Source: UBA4665 sp036388555
GTDB lineage: Bacteria > Patescibacteriota > Saccharimonadia > Saccharimonadales > UBA4665
Assembly: GCA_036388555.1 (NCBI GenBank)
Contig: DASVRP010000016.1
Location: 1-64,000 of the forward strand
Length of the DNA stretch: 64,000 bases
Direction of reading: 5' to 3'
Numbering within the stretch: the stretch's first letter is position 1; every line of letters starts with the position of its first letter. This document shows, piece by piece, positions 49,371 to 58,764 of this stretch. Made by a program: the position numbers and the translations under genes. Below the pieces are notes generated by a model. That model worked only from the letters and a program-made list of their open reading frames with translations. It did no database searches and was not told the DNA's origin.

Positions 49371-49985
49371 TTACTGGGCGACCACCGTACCGTTGAACGT
49401 CAGGTCGATACCGCCGACCGTAGCCGTCGTGCCAGTGAAGGCATCATCGTCCATGGTGACCTGGGTCTTGAACTGGGCAACCGCCCCGCCGGCCAGGCTG
49501 TCGGTGATCGCAGTGCCGCCGGTGGTGTGTGCCGAGACAAGTGAGGCCAGTGACAGTTTCTGGGTGGCGGTGGTATCTACACGGGTAAATACCAGAAAGA
49601 CCTTGGTGAGGTCGACATTGGCAGTATTAGCCGGTGTTGAGCTTACGGCGACCTTCAGGGCCATCGGGGCGGCGCCGAAGTTCTTGAGATAAAACGAGTT
49701 GCCGTCAGTCGGTGATGGCGTAGCACCCGGGATGATGTTGCTAAAATTGAAACCGGCGCGGGTCGCTGAGAATGTCGAGGCCGAGCTGCCGATCTTCAGG
49801 TCGGCGGTCGCCGTCGAAATCGTGTTGCCGGTCAGTGTCGCCGCCTGGCTCTGCAGTGCAGCATACGTCACTCCCGTCGCGAGCACGGCGACCGCCGATA
49901 CGACCATAATGGCTCTCGCCATCGGCTGTACACCCCTGTTACGAAGCCATGTTGATATAGAGTTCCCCTGCTTGTTGCGCTTCAT
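49371..49985 (-). CDS. SipW-dependent TasA/camelysin-like secreted protein
   Basis: A 204-residue secreted protein. The long basic N-terminus and hydrophobic helix (about 23-42) end in VTYAALQSQAATLTGNTIS, the pattern cut by SipW. The mature part is Thr/Ala-rich and beta-strand-like, with FYLKNFGAAPMALKVAV as in TasA/CalY. Relatives form biofilm fibres; here it may be a surface filament. GAGGG lies about 8 nt before the ATG. Upstream, 49986-50209 is AT-rich and holds the promoter of the next gene. Confidence 0.85.
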   Translation of the reverse strand: MKRNKQGNSISTWLRNRGVQPMARAIMVVSAVAVLATGVTYAALQSQAATLTGNTISTATADLKIGSSASTFSATRAGFNFSNIIPGATPSPTDGNSFYLKNFGAAPMALKVAVSSTPANTANVDLTKVFLVFTRVDTTATQKLSLASLVSAHTTGGTAITDSLAGGAVAQFKTQVTMDDDAFTGTTATVGGIDLTFNGTVVAQ

Positions 49986-50209
49986 ACTACTGCCCTCATT
50001 TAGATTGATGCGGCAATAATGTCACCAGCATTGAGCTTACGCCAAATTAATTGTTAACTTTTTTAACAACACGATATATTGCGTCCAAGCACAAGTACTA
50101 CGACACAATATGCATTAAACACTCAATTCAAAAATTCATGATGATAATTGTAATTTTCATATATTTGACTGTATTATCACAATATTAATTTACGTAGGAG
50201 GATTCTTGT

Positions 50210-50626
50210 ATGAAATATGGGGCAAGAGAACTGTATCCATTCGAAATCGCCCGGGAAGTAGCTGTCGCATCTGTTAGTCTTAGTGGCGCACACGAAATCC
50301 ATGAATTGGATGAATTTGTAAGTGAAGTTAGTGGAGTCGATATAGGATACGCACGTGAAGGCCTCCAGGATGCTTACGACAGGAGGCAGATTTTCCGTAC
50401 TCAGGATGGTGTCGATGTAGCTATATACTCACTGAATGAAGATAGTTTCGAGACCGCACGGCTTGTGAACGCCCCTGAGATACCGTTGGCTCATGGAAAG
50501 ACCGTGCCAAGAAATGTTTTGGCACAAATTGTTAGGAATAAGAATATCGCTGACGCTGGCGGCGAGACGTCCGGGGATGCCTCAGACTTAGCCAGGGAGC
50601 TCATTGAGCTTATACATAAGGATTAA
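50210..50626 (+). CDS. Orphan protein (138 aa)
   Basis: An acidic soluble protein that may contain a winged-helix-like part (residues 33-80), but no family is recognised. AGGAGG lies 7 nt before the ATG; a promoter TTGTAA, 18 nt, TATTAT lies upstream in an AT-rich region. Codon use looks AT-richer than neighbours. Confidence 0.6.
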   Translation: MKYGARELYPFEIAREVAVASVSLSGAHEIHELDEFVSEVSGVDIGYAREGLQDAYDRRQIFRTQDGVDVAIYSLNEDSFETARLVNAPEIPLAHGKTVPRNVLAQIVRNKNIADAGGETSGDASDLARELIELIHKD

Positions 50627-50663
50627 TTGAGCACAAGCCGCAAACTAGCTTTGATTACTTTTC

Positions 50664-52229
50664 TTACATTTCCATGACGGCGTCTTCGCCGAAATGTTTG
50701 ACGAGCCGGGCCTTGATGGAGCCAGGCTGGCGGCCGAAAGTCTTTGACAGCTCCTTGAGGGATTTTGCCTTACCCCCTTCGAACACTTCCATAAGCTTGG
50801 CGTCGTCGGCCTTTGACCAGGGCTTGAAGGCGTTGGGGTAGGTCTGGCGCATGACGGCCAGCTTGTCGCCCCAACCGCCCTTGCCGGTGGCACCTGCAGA
50901 AGCTTTGGGGTTCAACTTCTCGGCGGCGGCCCGTTCAAGAGCGCGCTGGCGCAGGTGTTCGAACCGTTCAGCATCCTGGGCAGATTTGCGGCGCAACTGC
51001 TTGTCTATCTCTAGGGCTTCTTCGCTGATGCGCAGCGCCATCTGGTTGATGCCGACCAGGCTGAGGTTGTCGAGGCGGCGGACGCGCGACAGCGCCACAT
51101 ACCCCATACCTTCGACGAAGGCCCGCCGCAGATCGACACGGGCAGCGTCGAGGGTCATCCCCTGGGACTTATGGACGGTGATCGCCCAGGCCAGGCGCAG
51201 CGGTATCTGGGTGATGGATGCCCGTTTCTTGTTGCCGTCGCGGAGCTCCCAGGTCTCCGGCTCCATGGTGATGCGGCGGCCGCTGTGGAACTCGACGACC
51301 GGATATTCGGTGCCCTTTTCAAAGTCGACGACGGTGCCGAGAGATCCGTTGGCGTAACGCTTCTCGGCGCTGTTGCGGATCGCCATGACCAGGGCACCCT
51401 TCTTGAGCACCAGGGTGTCCAGCGCCAGGCAGGAACGCTTCAGGGTCTCGACATACTGTTCCTTGCCGGTAGTGACCATCTCATAATAATTCTCACCGCC
51501 TGCGATGCTTTCGAGCCGGGACCGGTTGATGCGGTCGACGTCGATATTGACGGTATGCAGTTCCGTCGCCTCGATGGCGTGGCCTTCCGGGCCGGTACCA
51601 AGGTCGGCATCGACCCGCTTGAGCAGCATCTCGGCATGACGGCGGCGGACGTCGCCGGCCCGCATGGCATTCAGGATTTCCAGGAAATCATCGTCGTCCT
51701 GGCGGTGCTGCTCCTCGAGGTAACAGATGACAGGGTCGAATTCTTCCCAGACCTGTGACGTGACGACGAAACCGCCGCCGCGAGAGTCCTGGCGGTTGAC
51801 CGGCGGCAACTGGAAGAAATCACCACATAATATGACTTGGATACCACCGAACGGCCTGTCGGGCTGTTTGCGGACGCGCCGGGCGACCTCATCGACCATG
51901 TCAAGCCGGTAATCGTGCAGCATCGAGATTTCATCGATGATCAGTATGTCCGTCGATTCTATGATGTCGCGGCGGCCCTTCAGGAGGTGTTCGTCGAACT
52001 GGGGGTGCAGCTGGTCGGATATGCCGATACCGCTCCAGGCGTGGATGGTGTTGCCGCCGAGATGTGTGGCAGCCAGCCCCGTGGTGGCCGTCACGGCGAC
52101 GTACTTGCCACGTGATTTTGCGCGGCGGATAAATTCGTTCAAAACATATGTCTTACCCGATCCGGCCGGGCCGGTCAGGACGACATTATGGCCCTCCGCC
52201 ATTATTTCTAGTGCTAATGCCTGATCCAT
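50664..52229 (-). CDS. PIF1-like DNA helicase with a C-terminal SANT-like domain
   Basis: A 521-residue SF1 helicase. Walker A is VVLTGPAGSGKTYVL (residues 16-30), Walker B is LIIDEISML, then ILCGDFFQLPPV and WAITVHKSQGMTLD and YVALSRVRRLDNL. The last 50 residues (PWSKADDAKLMEVFEGG and FGRQPGSIKARLVKHFG) look like a Myb/SANT-type helix-turn-helix that may guide DNA binding. The start at 52229 follows TATACT by 9 nt. It is divergent from pheA. Confidence 0.85.
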   Translation of the reverse strand: MDQALALEIMAEGHNVVLTGPAGSGKTYVLNEFIRRAKSRGKYVAVTATTGLAATHLGGNTIHAWSGIGISDQLHPQFDEHLLKGRRDIIESTDILIIDEISMLHDYRLDMVDEVARRVRKQPDRPFGGIQVILCGDFFQLPPVNRQDSRGGGFVVTSQVWEEFDPVICYLEEQHRQDDDDFLEILNAMRAGDVRRRHAEMLLKRVDADLGTGPEGHAIEATELHTVNIDVDRINRSRLESIAGGENYYEMVTTGKEQYVETLKRSCLALDTLVLKKGALVMAIRNSAEKRYANGSLGTVVDFEKGTEYPVVEFHSGRRITMEPETWELRDGNKKRASITQIPLRLAWAITVHKSQGMTLDAARVDLRRAFVEGMGYVALSRVRRLDNLSLVGINQMALRISEEALEIDKQLRRKSAQDAERFEHLRQRALERAAAEKLNPKASAGATGKGGWGDKLAVMRQTYPNAFKPWSKADDAKLMEVFEGGKAKSLKELSKTFGRQPGSIKARLVKHFGEDAVMEM

Positions 52230-52278
52230 ATCTCTATAAGTATACAGTCCTGTCGCCTGTTGGTGTACCATGTTAGGT

Positions 52279-53130
52279 ATGAAGATAGCAATCCAGGGCG
52301 CCGAAGGCTCATTCCACCATATCGCGGCCGAGCATTACTTTGAGAAAGCCGCTGAAGTGGAGCATGATTACGTTTACTGCGACACCTTCGCTGCCGTCTT
52401 CGCGACCCTGGCCGCACACGTCGCCGATGCCGCTGTCATCGCCATCGAGAATTCATTGTACGGTTCGATCGCCGATGTTTATGACGGGTTACAGAAGTAT
52501 AAGTTCTGTATCACCGGTGAGATCGTCGAGCGCATCCACCAGAACCTGATCGGCTTCCCGGGCACCGATATGAAGGATATTGAGCGCATCTATTCGCACC
52601 CCGTGGCCATCGCACAGTGCGCCCATTATCTGGCAAGCAAGTTCCCGGGAGTCCAGGTGATCGAACACCAGGACACCGCAGCTGCCGTCGCCGACATCAG
52701 ACGCCGCGGTGACCACGCCGAAGCCGCTATCGCCGGCAGCTTCGCTGCCGATCTGCACGAGATGGAGATCCTGCAGGCAGAGATACAGGACGAACAGCTC
52801 AATTACACGCGGTTCATCGTCATCGACCAGCGGAAAGACAAGGCGGAGGAGCCTGCAGCTGACGCCGATAAGGCGTCGCTGATCATAACGACCTCGCACG
52901 AACCTGGGTCCCTGCACCGCGCACTCGGTGTGTTCGCCGAGGTAGGCAGCAACCTGACCAAGCTGCAGTCGCGACCGATCCCTGGCAAGGTCTGGAAATA
53001 CCAGTTCTATCTGGATGTCGGCATATCACCGGACACGCTCACGTCGGCCATCGCCAAGCTCAAGGAGCAGGAATGCGTAGTCACGAACCTCGGTACATAT
53101 ACGGCCGCGACGACACTGTACGAAGACTGA
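52279..53130 (+). CDS. pheA: Prephenate dehydratase
   Basis: A 283-residue monofunctional PheA: IAIQGAEGSFHHIAA at the start, a periplasmic-binding-like catalytic domain with NSLYGSIADVYD and NYTRFIVI (TRF motif), and a C-terminal ACT domain with HEPGSLHRALGVFAE and LQSRP for phenylalanine binding. It converts prephenate to phenylpyruvate. No other aromatic pathway gene lies nearby. The start is leaderless (TACCAT 7 nt before the ATG). Confidence 0.92.
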   Translation: MKIAIQGAEGSFHHIAAEHYFEKAAEVEHDYVYCDTFAAVFATLAAHVADAAVIAIENSLYGSIADVYDGLQKYKFCITGEIVERIHQNLIGFPGTDMKDIERIYSHPVAIAQCAHYLASKFPGVQVIEHQDTAAAVADIRRRGDHAEAAIAGSFAADLHEMEILQAEIQDEQLNYTRFIVIDQRKDKAEEPAADADKASLIITTSHEPGSLHRALGVFAEVGSNLTKLQSRPIPGKVWKYQFYLDVGISPDTLTSAIAKLKEQECVVTNLGTYTAATTLYED

Positions 53131-53149
53131 TCAGAAGTTCGAGCAGTTA

Positions 53150-53818
53150 CTATCCTCTATGCAAAGCTGTTGCCGCCATACCCTCAATAATTTCCGCATG
53201 CTTCAGCTGTTGGTCGAGTGATCCGGTTATTTCGGTCGCTGCCGCTTCGCGGGGGTGGCTGCGGAACATCGCCCATCCGGTGTCCGGCTTACTGGCTGCC
53301 AATGTGACATACTCCGGCAAGACCGACAGGCCGTCCAGATCGAGCATCGTGTAGCGGACTGCCGCTTTGCAGGCTGTATCAGCTTGCTTCCGCCTAAGGT
53401 CGTAACAATAAGCCGCCACTTCGACGAAGTCGACGTTGCCGGTATCTTTGACAGATGGGTATGGCGCCTCGGTCACTGTTTTGATCGTATACATCTTATT
53501 TCCGGAAACCCGCTTGGTCTCAACAGTATTGACGAGCGTCTGGCCCGCTTTCGGCTTAGCGACTACCGCGCCGCTGAGAGATCTTAATGCGACACTATGC
53601 GCTGCGTCATCCGTACGCAGCGCGATCCGCTGGCTCTGAAGCTCTACATGCGACGCCGCCGTACTGACGTTATCAGACGATAGCTGCCCTACATCCTCAG
53701 CGCCGCCAATCGTGGCACATGATGCCAGGCTTAGCGCGAGCACTCCGGCGCTTGCCGCGTTTCTGTATAGCATACTTCTGGATACTGTACGTTTCTCAAG
53801 GGATGTGTCTGTATGCAT
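53150..53818 (-). CDS. Putative lipoprotein (222 aa)
   Basis: A basic start and hydrophobic stretch end in LSLASCATIGG, a lipobox with Cys34. The mature part is Ser/Val/Ala-rich with two Cys near residues 138 and 150 that could pair. No domain recognised; function unknown. Confidence 0.65.
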   Translation of the reverse strand: MHTDTSLEKRTVSRSMLYRNAASAGVLALSLASCATIGGAEDVGQLSSDNVSTAASHVELQSQRIALRTDDAAHSVALRSLSGAVVAKPKAGQTLVNTVETKRVSGNKMYTIKTVTEAPYPSVKDTGNVDFVEVAAYCYDLRRKQADTACKAAVRYTMLDLDGLSVLPEYVTLAASKPDTGWAMFRSHPREAAATEITGSLDQQLKHAEIIEGMAATALHRG

Positions 53819-53898
53819 GTCAAGACCTTACTATCTATCAGGTTTCATGTCAAATGCTTCGAACAGAACTTAGTAAACCGTTATATTCCTATCCAATA

Positions 53899-55215
53899 TT
53901 AGCTGAGCTCACGTAGGATGCCGGCGTTCTCGTCCTCTTCGGTCGGCTTGAGCTCGCGTTTCTTCTGGATCTCGTATCGGATGCCGGTCATGGGGCTTTC
54001 CATGTAGTCATCGTTCAGCAGGTTGACGAACTTGGTCATGTCCTTACTGTCCATGATGATAATCGCACCAGCATCGTCCTGCATCAGGCCGATGTCCAGT
54101 TCATCTGACCGGTCGATGATATCCTCCTGCTTGACGGTACTCGGCTCCAACTTCTGTAATTTCTTGATGACACCGCGGTTGCCTTTTATGAGACTTTGCA
54201 CTGATTCGCCGTCGGAAAAGCTCAATTTGAAATTTTCTTCGATTTCCCGAACTTTTACTTCGGCGATGCTGGCCTCTTTGGCGTCGTAGCCGAACAGCGC
54301 TTTGAGCTTCGCCTGGCTGAAGACGTACATATCCTGGTCGAGTACCAGCAGCTGGTTGTCACTGGGAACGCGCAGGGCGGCGTCGGCGTCGAACTGTACG
54401 AACTTATCGTTGCGGATCATCCAACCGGTACTTCCCTTCATGACCTGGGACTGGGGAAGCTGTTTGATGACGTAGAACTTCATCGGCATATCGCGGTGGC
54501 TGCAGCGGGCGACGATACCCTTGATGCGTTTGATGTCATGCTCTTCCTCTTTGAATATCTCAATCTCGCGTTCCTGGGTCTTCAGCCAGTTGAGCATCTC
54601 CTTAGCTTTTTCAACTTTGTGCAGGCGGGTACGCATCAGGACGTTCTCCTCGGACTCAGCATCTTCGAACCCGCGGATGATAAGGCCGTTGTCGGCCCCC
54701 TCCAACATATATTCCAGGATCTCGTCGATGAACAGCGGCTCGAGCTGTTTGGTGAGCTCGGCTGTCATATTGGTGCGGTAGACGACGTTGTTCTTATTGA
54801 AGAAGAACAGCTCGATCTTCAGTTCATCCTTGTACTGTACAAGGTTGTTAGCCCAGGCGAAGACGTCGGTCTCCTTGTAATTATCCAGTTCAGCCTGGTC
54901 GGCGGCGGTGATATCTGCCGGGATGGCGCCCGGGATCTTCTTGGTCTTCGGCTGGGGCGCGACAGGCTTCTTGGCCGGTTCGTCCTCACCCTCAGTGGGC
55001 TGGTCGGCTTCAGCCGTGTCAGCTTCATCAGCGGCGGCGTCATCGGTATCCTCTGTCTCGAATTCGTCGGGTTCCTCGACATGCATCTCGGACGCATCGT
55101 CGGCAGAGATTTCGCCGGGCGCTGCGGACAGGCGGTCTTCCGGCAGGTCGCCGACCGCTACTTCGTCGTCATCCGGCTCAAGTCCTGCATCTGTTACGAC
55201 TTTGTCTGGTTCCAT
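53899..55215 (-). CDS. DUF4868/KwaB-like protein with an acidic N-terminus
   Basis: A 438-residue protein. Residues 1-105 are very acidic and Pro/Ala-rich, probably disordered. Residues about 190-420 resemble DUF4868: HDIKRIKGIVARCSH, KFYVIKQLPQSQVMKG, DNQLLVLDQDMYVF and FVNLLNDDYMESPMTGIRY. In the Kiwa anti-phage system KwaB carries this domain with the membrane partner KwaA; no KwaA-like gene is adjacent. GGAG lies upstream of the ATG within a leader of about 30 nt after TATAAC. The domain call is from memory of the family. Confidence 0.6.
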   Translation of the reverse strand: MEPDKVVTDAGLEPDDDEVAVGDLPEDRLSAAPGEISADDASEMHVEEPDEFETEDTDDAAADEADTAEADQPTEGEDEPAKKPVAPQPKTKKIPGAIPADITAADQAELDNYKETDVFAWANNLVQYKDELKIELFFFNKNNVVYRTNMTAELTKQLEPLFIDEILEYMLEGADNGLIIRGFEDAESEENVLMRTRLHKVEKAKEMLNWLKTQEREIEIFKEEEHDIKRIKGIVARCSHRDMPMKFYVIKQLPQSQVMKGSTGWMIRNDKFVQFDADAALRVPSDNQLLVLDQDMYVFSQAKLKALFGYDAKEASIAEVKVREIEENFKLSFSDGESVQSLIKGNRGVIKKLQKLEPSTVKQEDIIDRSDELDIGLMQDDAGAIIIMDSKDMTKFVNLLNDDYMESPMTGIRYEIQKKRELKPTEEDENAGILRELS

Positions 55216-55341
55216 GATATGCCCGCTCCATCCATTTGGATTTATGTTATAAAAATAAACGTAAACTCGATTATAGTCCTTATTCTAGCGGATAATCCGT
55301 GACAGCGCCGCAAAATACTGCTGTAAAATTATCCAATCAGA

Positions 55342-56280
55342 CTATTTGACGATATCGGTGACGGCGTTCACAAGCGGCCGGGCCATCGCTTTTGCAGTCG
55401 CAAGATGCTCACGGATGAGATAATTGACGGTCCAGTCGCGGTCCCTGCGGATGGCAGATACGCCGACGGTATCCAGTCCGAGGTCACGACAGATCATGAC
55501 GGCCCTTGGCAAGTGGTAACCCTGTGTCACGACGGTCACACTGTTGAGGCCGAACTTCGAAGCAGCCCGCTTGCAGCTGTCATGCGTACTGTAGCCTTCA
55601 GCGTCGACGATGACGTCTGTCGGGTCGACACCGAGTCCGACGGCATAGGCTTTCATGGTCGTCGCTTCGCGGTTATGTGACTCGCGGTCGTCACCAGAAA
55701 CGAGCAGGCTTTCGACCCGGCCTGATTTGTAAAGCTCGACGGCGGTAGCGATGCGGTTCTTCAGATACGGTGTCGGTTCACCGCCGTTGGTGACGCCGGC
55801 GCCAAGCACCAGTGCGGTGCCCTTCTTCGGCACGGCGACGATCTGCTTGGTATTGCCATCATAGCGCTGGTCAACGGTAGATTGCCTGACGGTTTCAGAT
55901 ATGGCTACCAGTGCGCAGACTGCGATCAGCAGGAGGCTGAGCAGCCACCACTTCAGGCGCCAGAGCGCCTGGAACGGCCATAGCAGCGGCGAGAACCAAG
56001 TGAACTGGTGCCCCGCTCCGGCGGACACTTGCCTGCCTAGGGGCGCTACAGGAGCTGCGCTCACCGTTGGGCTGGCCGCCACTGCAGGCTGCGCCTGAAC
56101 GGGCGTGGCCTGGGCTGCCAGCTGCTGCTTCTTTTGGACCGCCGGTCGGCGGGAAACCGATTTACGGCCGGTAGTAGCAGCGCCGGCTTTGGCGACCTTC
56201 GGTTTCTTGATTGTTGCAGACTTGGCTGTGGCAGGCTTCGGGTGCTTGACCGGTGTCAATGTCGGTTTTGTCTGGCTCAT
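55342..56280 (-). CDS. SanA/YdcF/ElyC family (DUF218) membrane protein
   Basis: A 312-residue protein: Lys/Ala/Pro-rich cytoplasmic tail (1-100), one membrane helix (about 113-132) and a DUF218 domain (150-300) with LVLGAGVTNGG, LLVSGDDRESHNREA and VTVVTQGYHLPRAV. Relatives are linked to envelope barrier function and lipid carrier metabolism. The start is leaderless (TAAAAT 8 nt before the ATG). Confidence 0.85.
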   Translation of the reverse strand: MSQTKPTLTPVKHPKPATAKSATIKKPKVAKAGAATTGRKSVSRRPAVQKKQQLAAQATPVQAQPAVAASPTVSAAPVAPLGRQVSAGAGHQFTWFSPLLWPFQALWRLKWWLLSLLLIAVCALVAISETVRQSTVDQRYDGNTKQIVAVPKKGTALVLGAGVTNGGEPTPYLKNRIATAVELYKSGRVESLLVSGDDRESHNREATTMKAYAVGLGVDPTDVIVDAEGYSTHDSCKRAASKFGLNSVTVVTQGYHLPRAVMICRDLGLDTVGVSAIRRDRDWTVNYLIREHLATAKAMARPLVNAVTDIVK

Positions 56281-56353
56281 TACCTGCTATTTTACTCTAC
56301 ATAAGCATTTTAACCACCTGTTCGTTTCTGAAGTATGCGTTACAATGGGTCGC

Positions 56354-56977
56354 ATGGATTACACGAAACACCTCAAGCTGGAATTCCGGCGCAAGTTCTG
56401 GAAGATATTAGGCGCCGCCATCGACGTTCGTGACGCAGACAGCCAGGACCAGGTCGGATATATCGAGATGAAGGCCTGGGTGCTCCGTGAGGACGTCCGG
56501 CTCTACACCGACCAGAGCAAACAGCACGAACTGCTACGCATCCACGCCCGCACCATCATCGACTTCGGAGCGACCTACGATGTCTACGAGGGCAGCAGTG
56601 ACACCGTACTGTACTCGATGCGCCGCAAAGGATTGCGGTCGATGTTCATCCGCGACCGTTGGGACATCTATGACGCCAAGGATACCCTTATCGCCGGGCT
56701 GCAGGAGACCAGCAGCGGCCTGGCCCTTGTCCGGCGCTACGTCGGCCTGATACCGATCGTCGGTTTCGTCGCCGAGCTGGTATTGATGGTCGCCCCATTG
56801 ACGTACACGATAACTCCGGCCGGCAGTACCGTCAGCGGTGCCCGGCTGACCCACCGCAAGAACCCCATCATCGTCAAAATGGGCCTCGATATGAGTGACG
56901 GCGACGGCAAGCTCGACCCGCGTATCGGCGTCTCGATGGCTGCCCTGCTCGGCGTGATAGACGCTACCAAAAATTGA
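56354..56977 (+). CDS. LURP-one/scramblase-like (tubby-fold) protein
   Basis: A 207-residue protein resembling the LURP-one-related/phospholipid scramblase-like group: repeated beta segments (FWKILGAAIDVRD, YIEMKAWVLREDVRLYTD, LLRIHARTIIDFGATYDVYE and MRRKGLRSMFIRDRWDIYD). It may bind membranes, but no activity is proven for bacterial members. The start at 56354 follows TACAAT by 7 nt; the longer reading upstream runs antisense over the DUF218 gene. Confidence 0.75.
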   Translation: MDYTKHLKLEFRRKFWKILGAAIDVRDADSQDQVGYIEMKAWVLREDVRLYTDQSKQHELLRIHARTIIDFGATYDVYEGSSDTVLYSMRRKGLRSMFIRDRWDIYDAKDTLIAGLQETSSGLALVRRYVGLIPIVGFVAELVLMVAPLTYTITPAGSTVSGARLTHRKNPIIVKMGLDMSDGDGKLDPRIGVSMAALLGVIDATKN

Positions 56978-56990
56978 TCCGGCCACGTAT

Positions 56991-57428
56991 ATGAAACTGA
57001 ATCCCAAGAATAATACATTCTTCGTCCGTCTGTCCGAGTTCTTTTCGACATTCCTTAAATACGCCCTTAACATGCTGCTACTGCTGCTCTGCATCGCCCT
57101 GGTGGCCGGCATCGTCAAAGCTGGCTATAATCTGTTCACATCCTTCGAAAAGCCTTTGCCAGAGATACTGCAGGCAGTCCTGGTCGATACCGTTTTCATC
57201 GTCGCCATCCTAGAGATCGCCATCACTATCCTAGGCTACCTGAAGGATGGCCAGGTCCATGTCCGCTACATTGTCGATACCATACTGATCATCATGGTCA
57301 ACGAGATAGTCGTACTTTGGTTCCAGAAACCTGAGCTCGAAAAGATGATCGGCATCTCGGTCATCGTACTGACACTGGCACTGATACGCATATCAGTCAC
57401 CCGCTTCGCACCTAAAGAGGAACACTAA
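56991..57428 (+). CDS. PsiE-like membrane protein
   Basis: A 145-residue protein with four membrane helices. VDTVFIVAILEIAITILGYLKDG and HVRYIVDTILIIMVNEIV match the phosphate-starvation-inducible PsiE family, function unknown. It starts 13 nt after the LURP-one gene and is probably cotranscribed. Confidence 0.8.
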   Translation: MKLNPKNNTFFVRLSEFFSTFLKYALNMLLLLLCIALVAGIVKAGYNLFTSFEKPLPEILQAVLVDTVFIVAILEIAITILGYLKDGQVHVRYIVDTILIIMVNEIVVLWFQKPELEKMIGISVIVLTLALIRISVTRFAPKEEH

Positions 57429-57430
57429 AG

Positions 57431-58072
57431 TTATTTTTTGCGGCGGTCATAGTAACGCAGTTCACGCTTGAACTGGTCGAGACGGACGATGTATTCTTCG
57501 TAACGGTTGTACAGCTGTGAGTATTGGAAGCTTGGTGTCAGGATCTTGCCGAGGCGCTTCTTGCTATCAAGATATTCGACCAGCGAGTAAAAGTCACCGT
57601 CGCCGGACACCAGGATGGCTTTGTCGTAATTCGAGATCTCTTTCATAGCCCAGAGTACCAGGTCGGCATCTATGTTTCCCTTGACCGGCTTCTTCTCTTC
57701 CGGCTCGACCTTCTTGCCGGATTTGTCGAGCACGGGCTCGGCGTTAGGGTCGGGAGCAGCTGGCTGTGGGCGCGTCATGTCATAGGTCGGTTTGAGGACG
57801 ATCATATAGCCGGCCTCGTGCAGCTGCTCGTACATCGCCTCGAACTCTGGCACATAGCCGATGAACATAAAGGCCTTGGTCACGCCGTGCTCATCGGTGA
57901 GCCACTTGCGGAATTTCTGCCAATCCATCTTCCAGCCGAATTTCTGGACACCGACATTGAGGTTCTGACTGTCGATGAAGGCATAGACGTTGGTAGGCCG
58001 GCGGCCCTGGGACTGCTCTGATTTTCGCTGGTCTGGTTTTCTCTGGTCGTCTTGTTTCGGGTCGGAAGTCAT
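57431..58072 (-). CDS. NYN-domain (LabA/DUF88) ribonuclease-like protein
   Basis: A 213-residue protein with a charged N-terminal tail and a PIN-like NYN domain: VYAFIDSQNLNVG, GNIDADLVLWAM and ILVSGDGDFYSLVEYL supply the acidic cluster. Such proteins cut RNA or act as silencing factors. The region 100-130 is a Pro/Lys-rich insert. The start is leaderless (TATCAT 6 nt before the ATG). Confidence 0.88.
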   Translation of the reverse strand: MTSDPKQDDQRKPDQRKSEQSQGRRPTNVYAFIDSQNLNVGVQKFGWKMDWQKFRKWLTDEHGVTKAFMFIGYVPEFEAMYEQLHEAGYMIVLKPTYDMTRPQPAAPDPNAEPVLDKSGKKVEPEEKKPVKGNIDADLVLWAMKEISNYDKAILVSGDGDFYSLVEYLDSKKRLGKILTPSFQYSQLYNRYEEYIVRLDQFKRELRYYDRRKK

Positions 58073-58125
58073 ACGCCTATGATACCAGATGACGTGTTTT
58101 TTGCATCGGTCAGTTTATTCTCGTT

Positions 58126-58716
58126 TCAGCCGCTTGGACTACTGAAATCGGAATACCTTTGAGTTGCCTGGATCTGCTGCAGCCGCTGCATCTCATCGAA
58201 AAGCGCTGTCGCATCATACTCGGTCGCCGGTCGCGGTGCATGGTGTCCCATGTAGCGATCCCCTTCCATCAGCAGCGAGAATGTGACGCCGTCCATCGTA
58301 CTATCAATATCCATACTGGCGACCCCACCGGCAAACTTCCATAGGTCATACCGTTCAACGACAGGTGTGGCATCAATTCCGACCTCATGAGTGATCGACG
58401 CGTGAACTTCCTCGCGGAGCGGTGACTTGCGGCCGTGCTGGACCTTGGTCACTGCAACCGAAGTACGCAGCGAAGAGACGCCGAATTCATCAAATTTCTC
58501 GACCAGTTCAGTTTCGAACGTATGGACGATATCATCGCCATCATGCCAGTAGGACTGCCCACGCTCTGACATAGCCATAAGGTCAGTAATACTCTCATCG
58601 ACTATTCCCAGGCTACTGCCAGGCGAATCCAGTGCATCCGGATCATAATACAGGTTCCGTTGGCGGCGTGTATCCGGGTCTCTAGGATTAAGGAATGGTT
58701 CGCGTTGTACGTTCAC
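58126..58716 (-). CDS. Orphan protein (196 aa)
   Basis: A soluble Asp/Ser/Arg-rich protein; no domain recognised. The start at 58716 has no clear Shine-Dalgarno sequence. Confidence 0.55.
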   Translation of the reverse strand: MNVQREPFLNPRDPDTRRQRNLYYDPDALDSPGSSLGIVDESITDLMAMSERGQSYWHDGDDIVHTFETELVEKFDEFGVSSLRTSVAVTKVQHGRKSPLREEVHASITHEVGIDATPVVERYDLWKFAGGVASMDIDSTMDGVTFSLLMEGDRYMGHHAPRPATEYDATALFDEMQRLQQIQATQRYSDFSSPSG

Positions 58717-58764
58717 GATTACTCATCACTATAATGCTCTGAGTCAGTTATGCAAGTACTAGAT

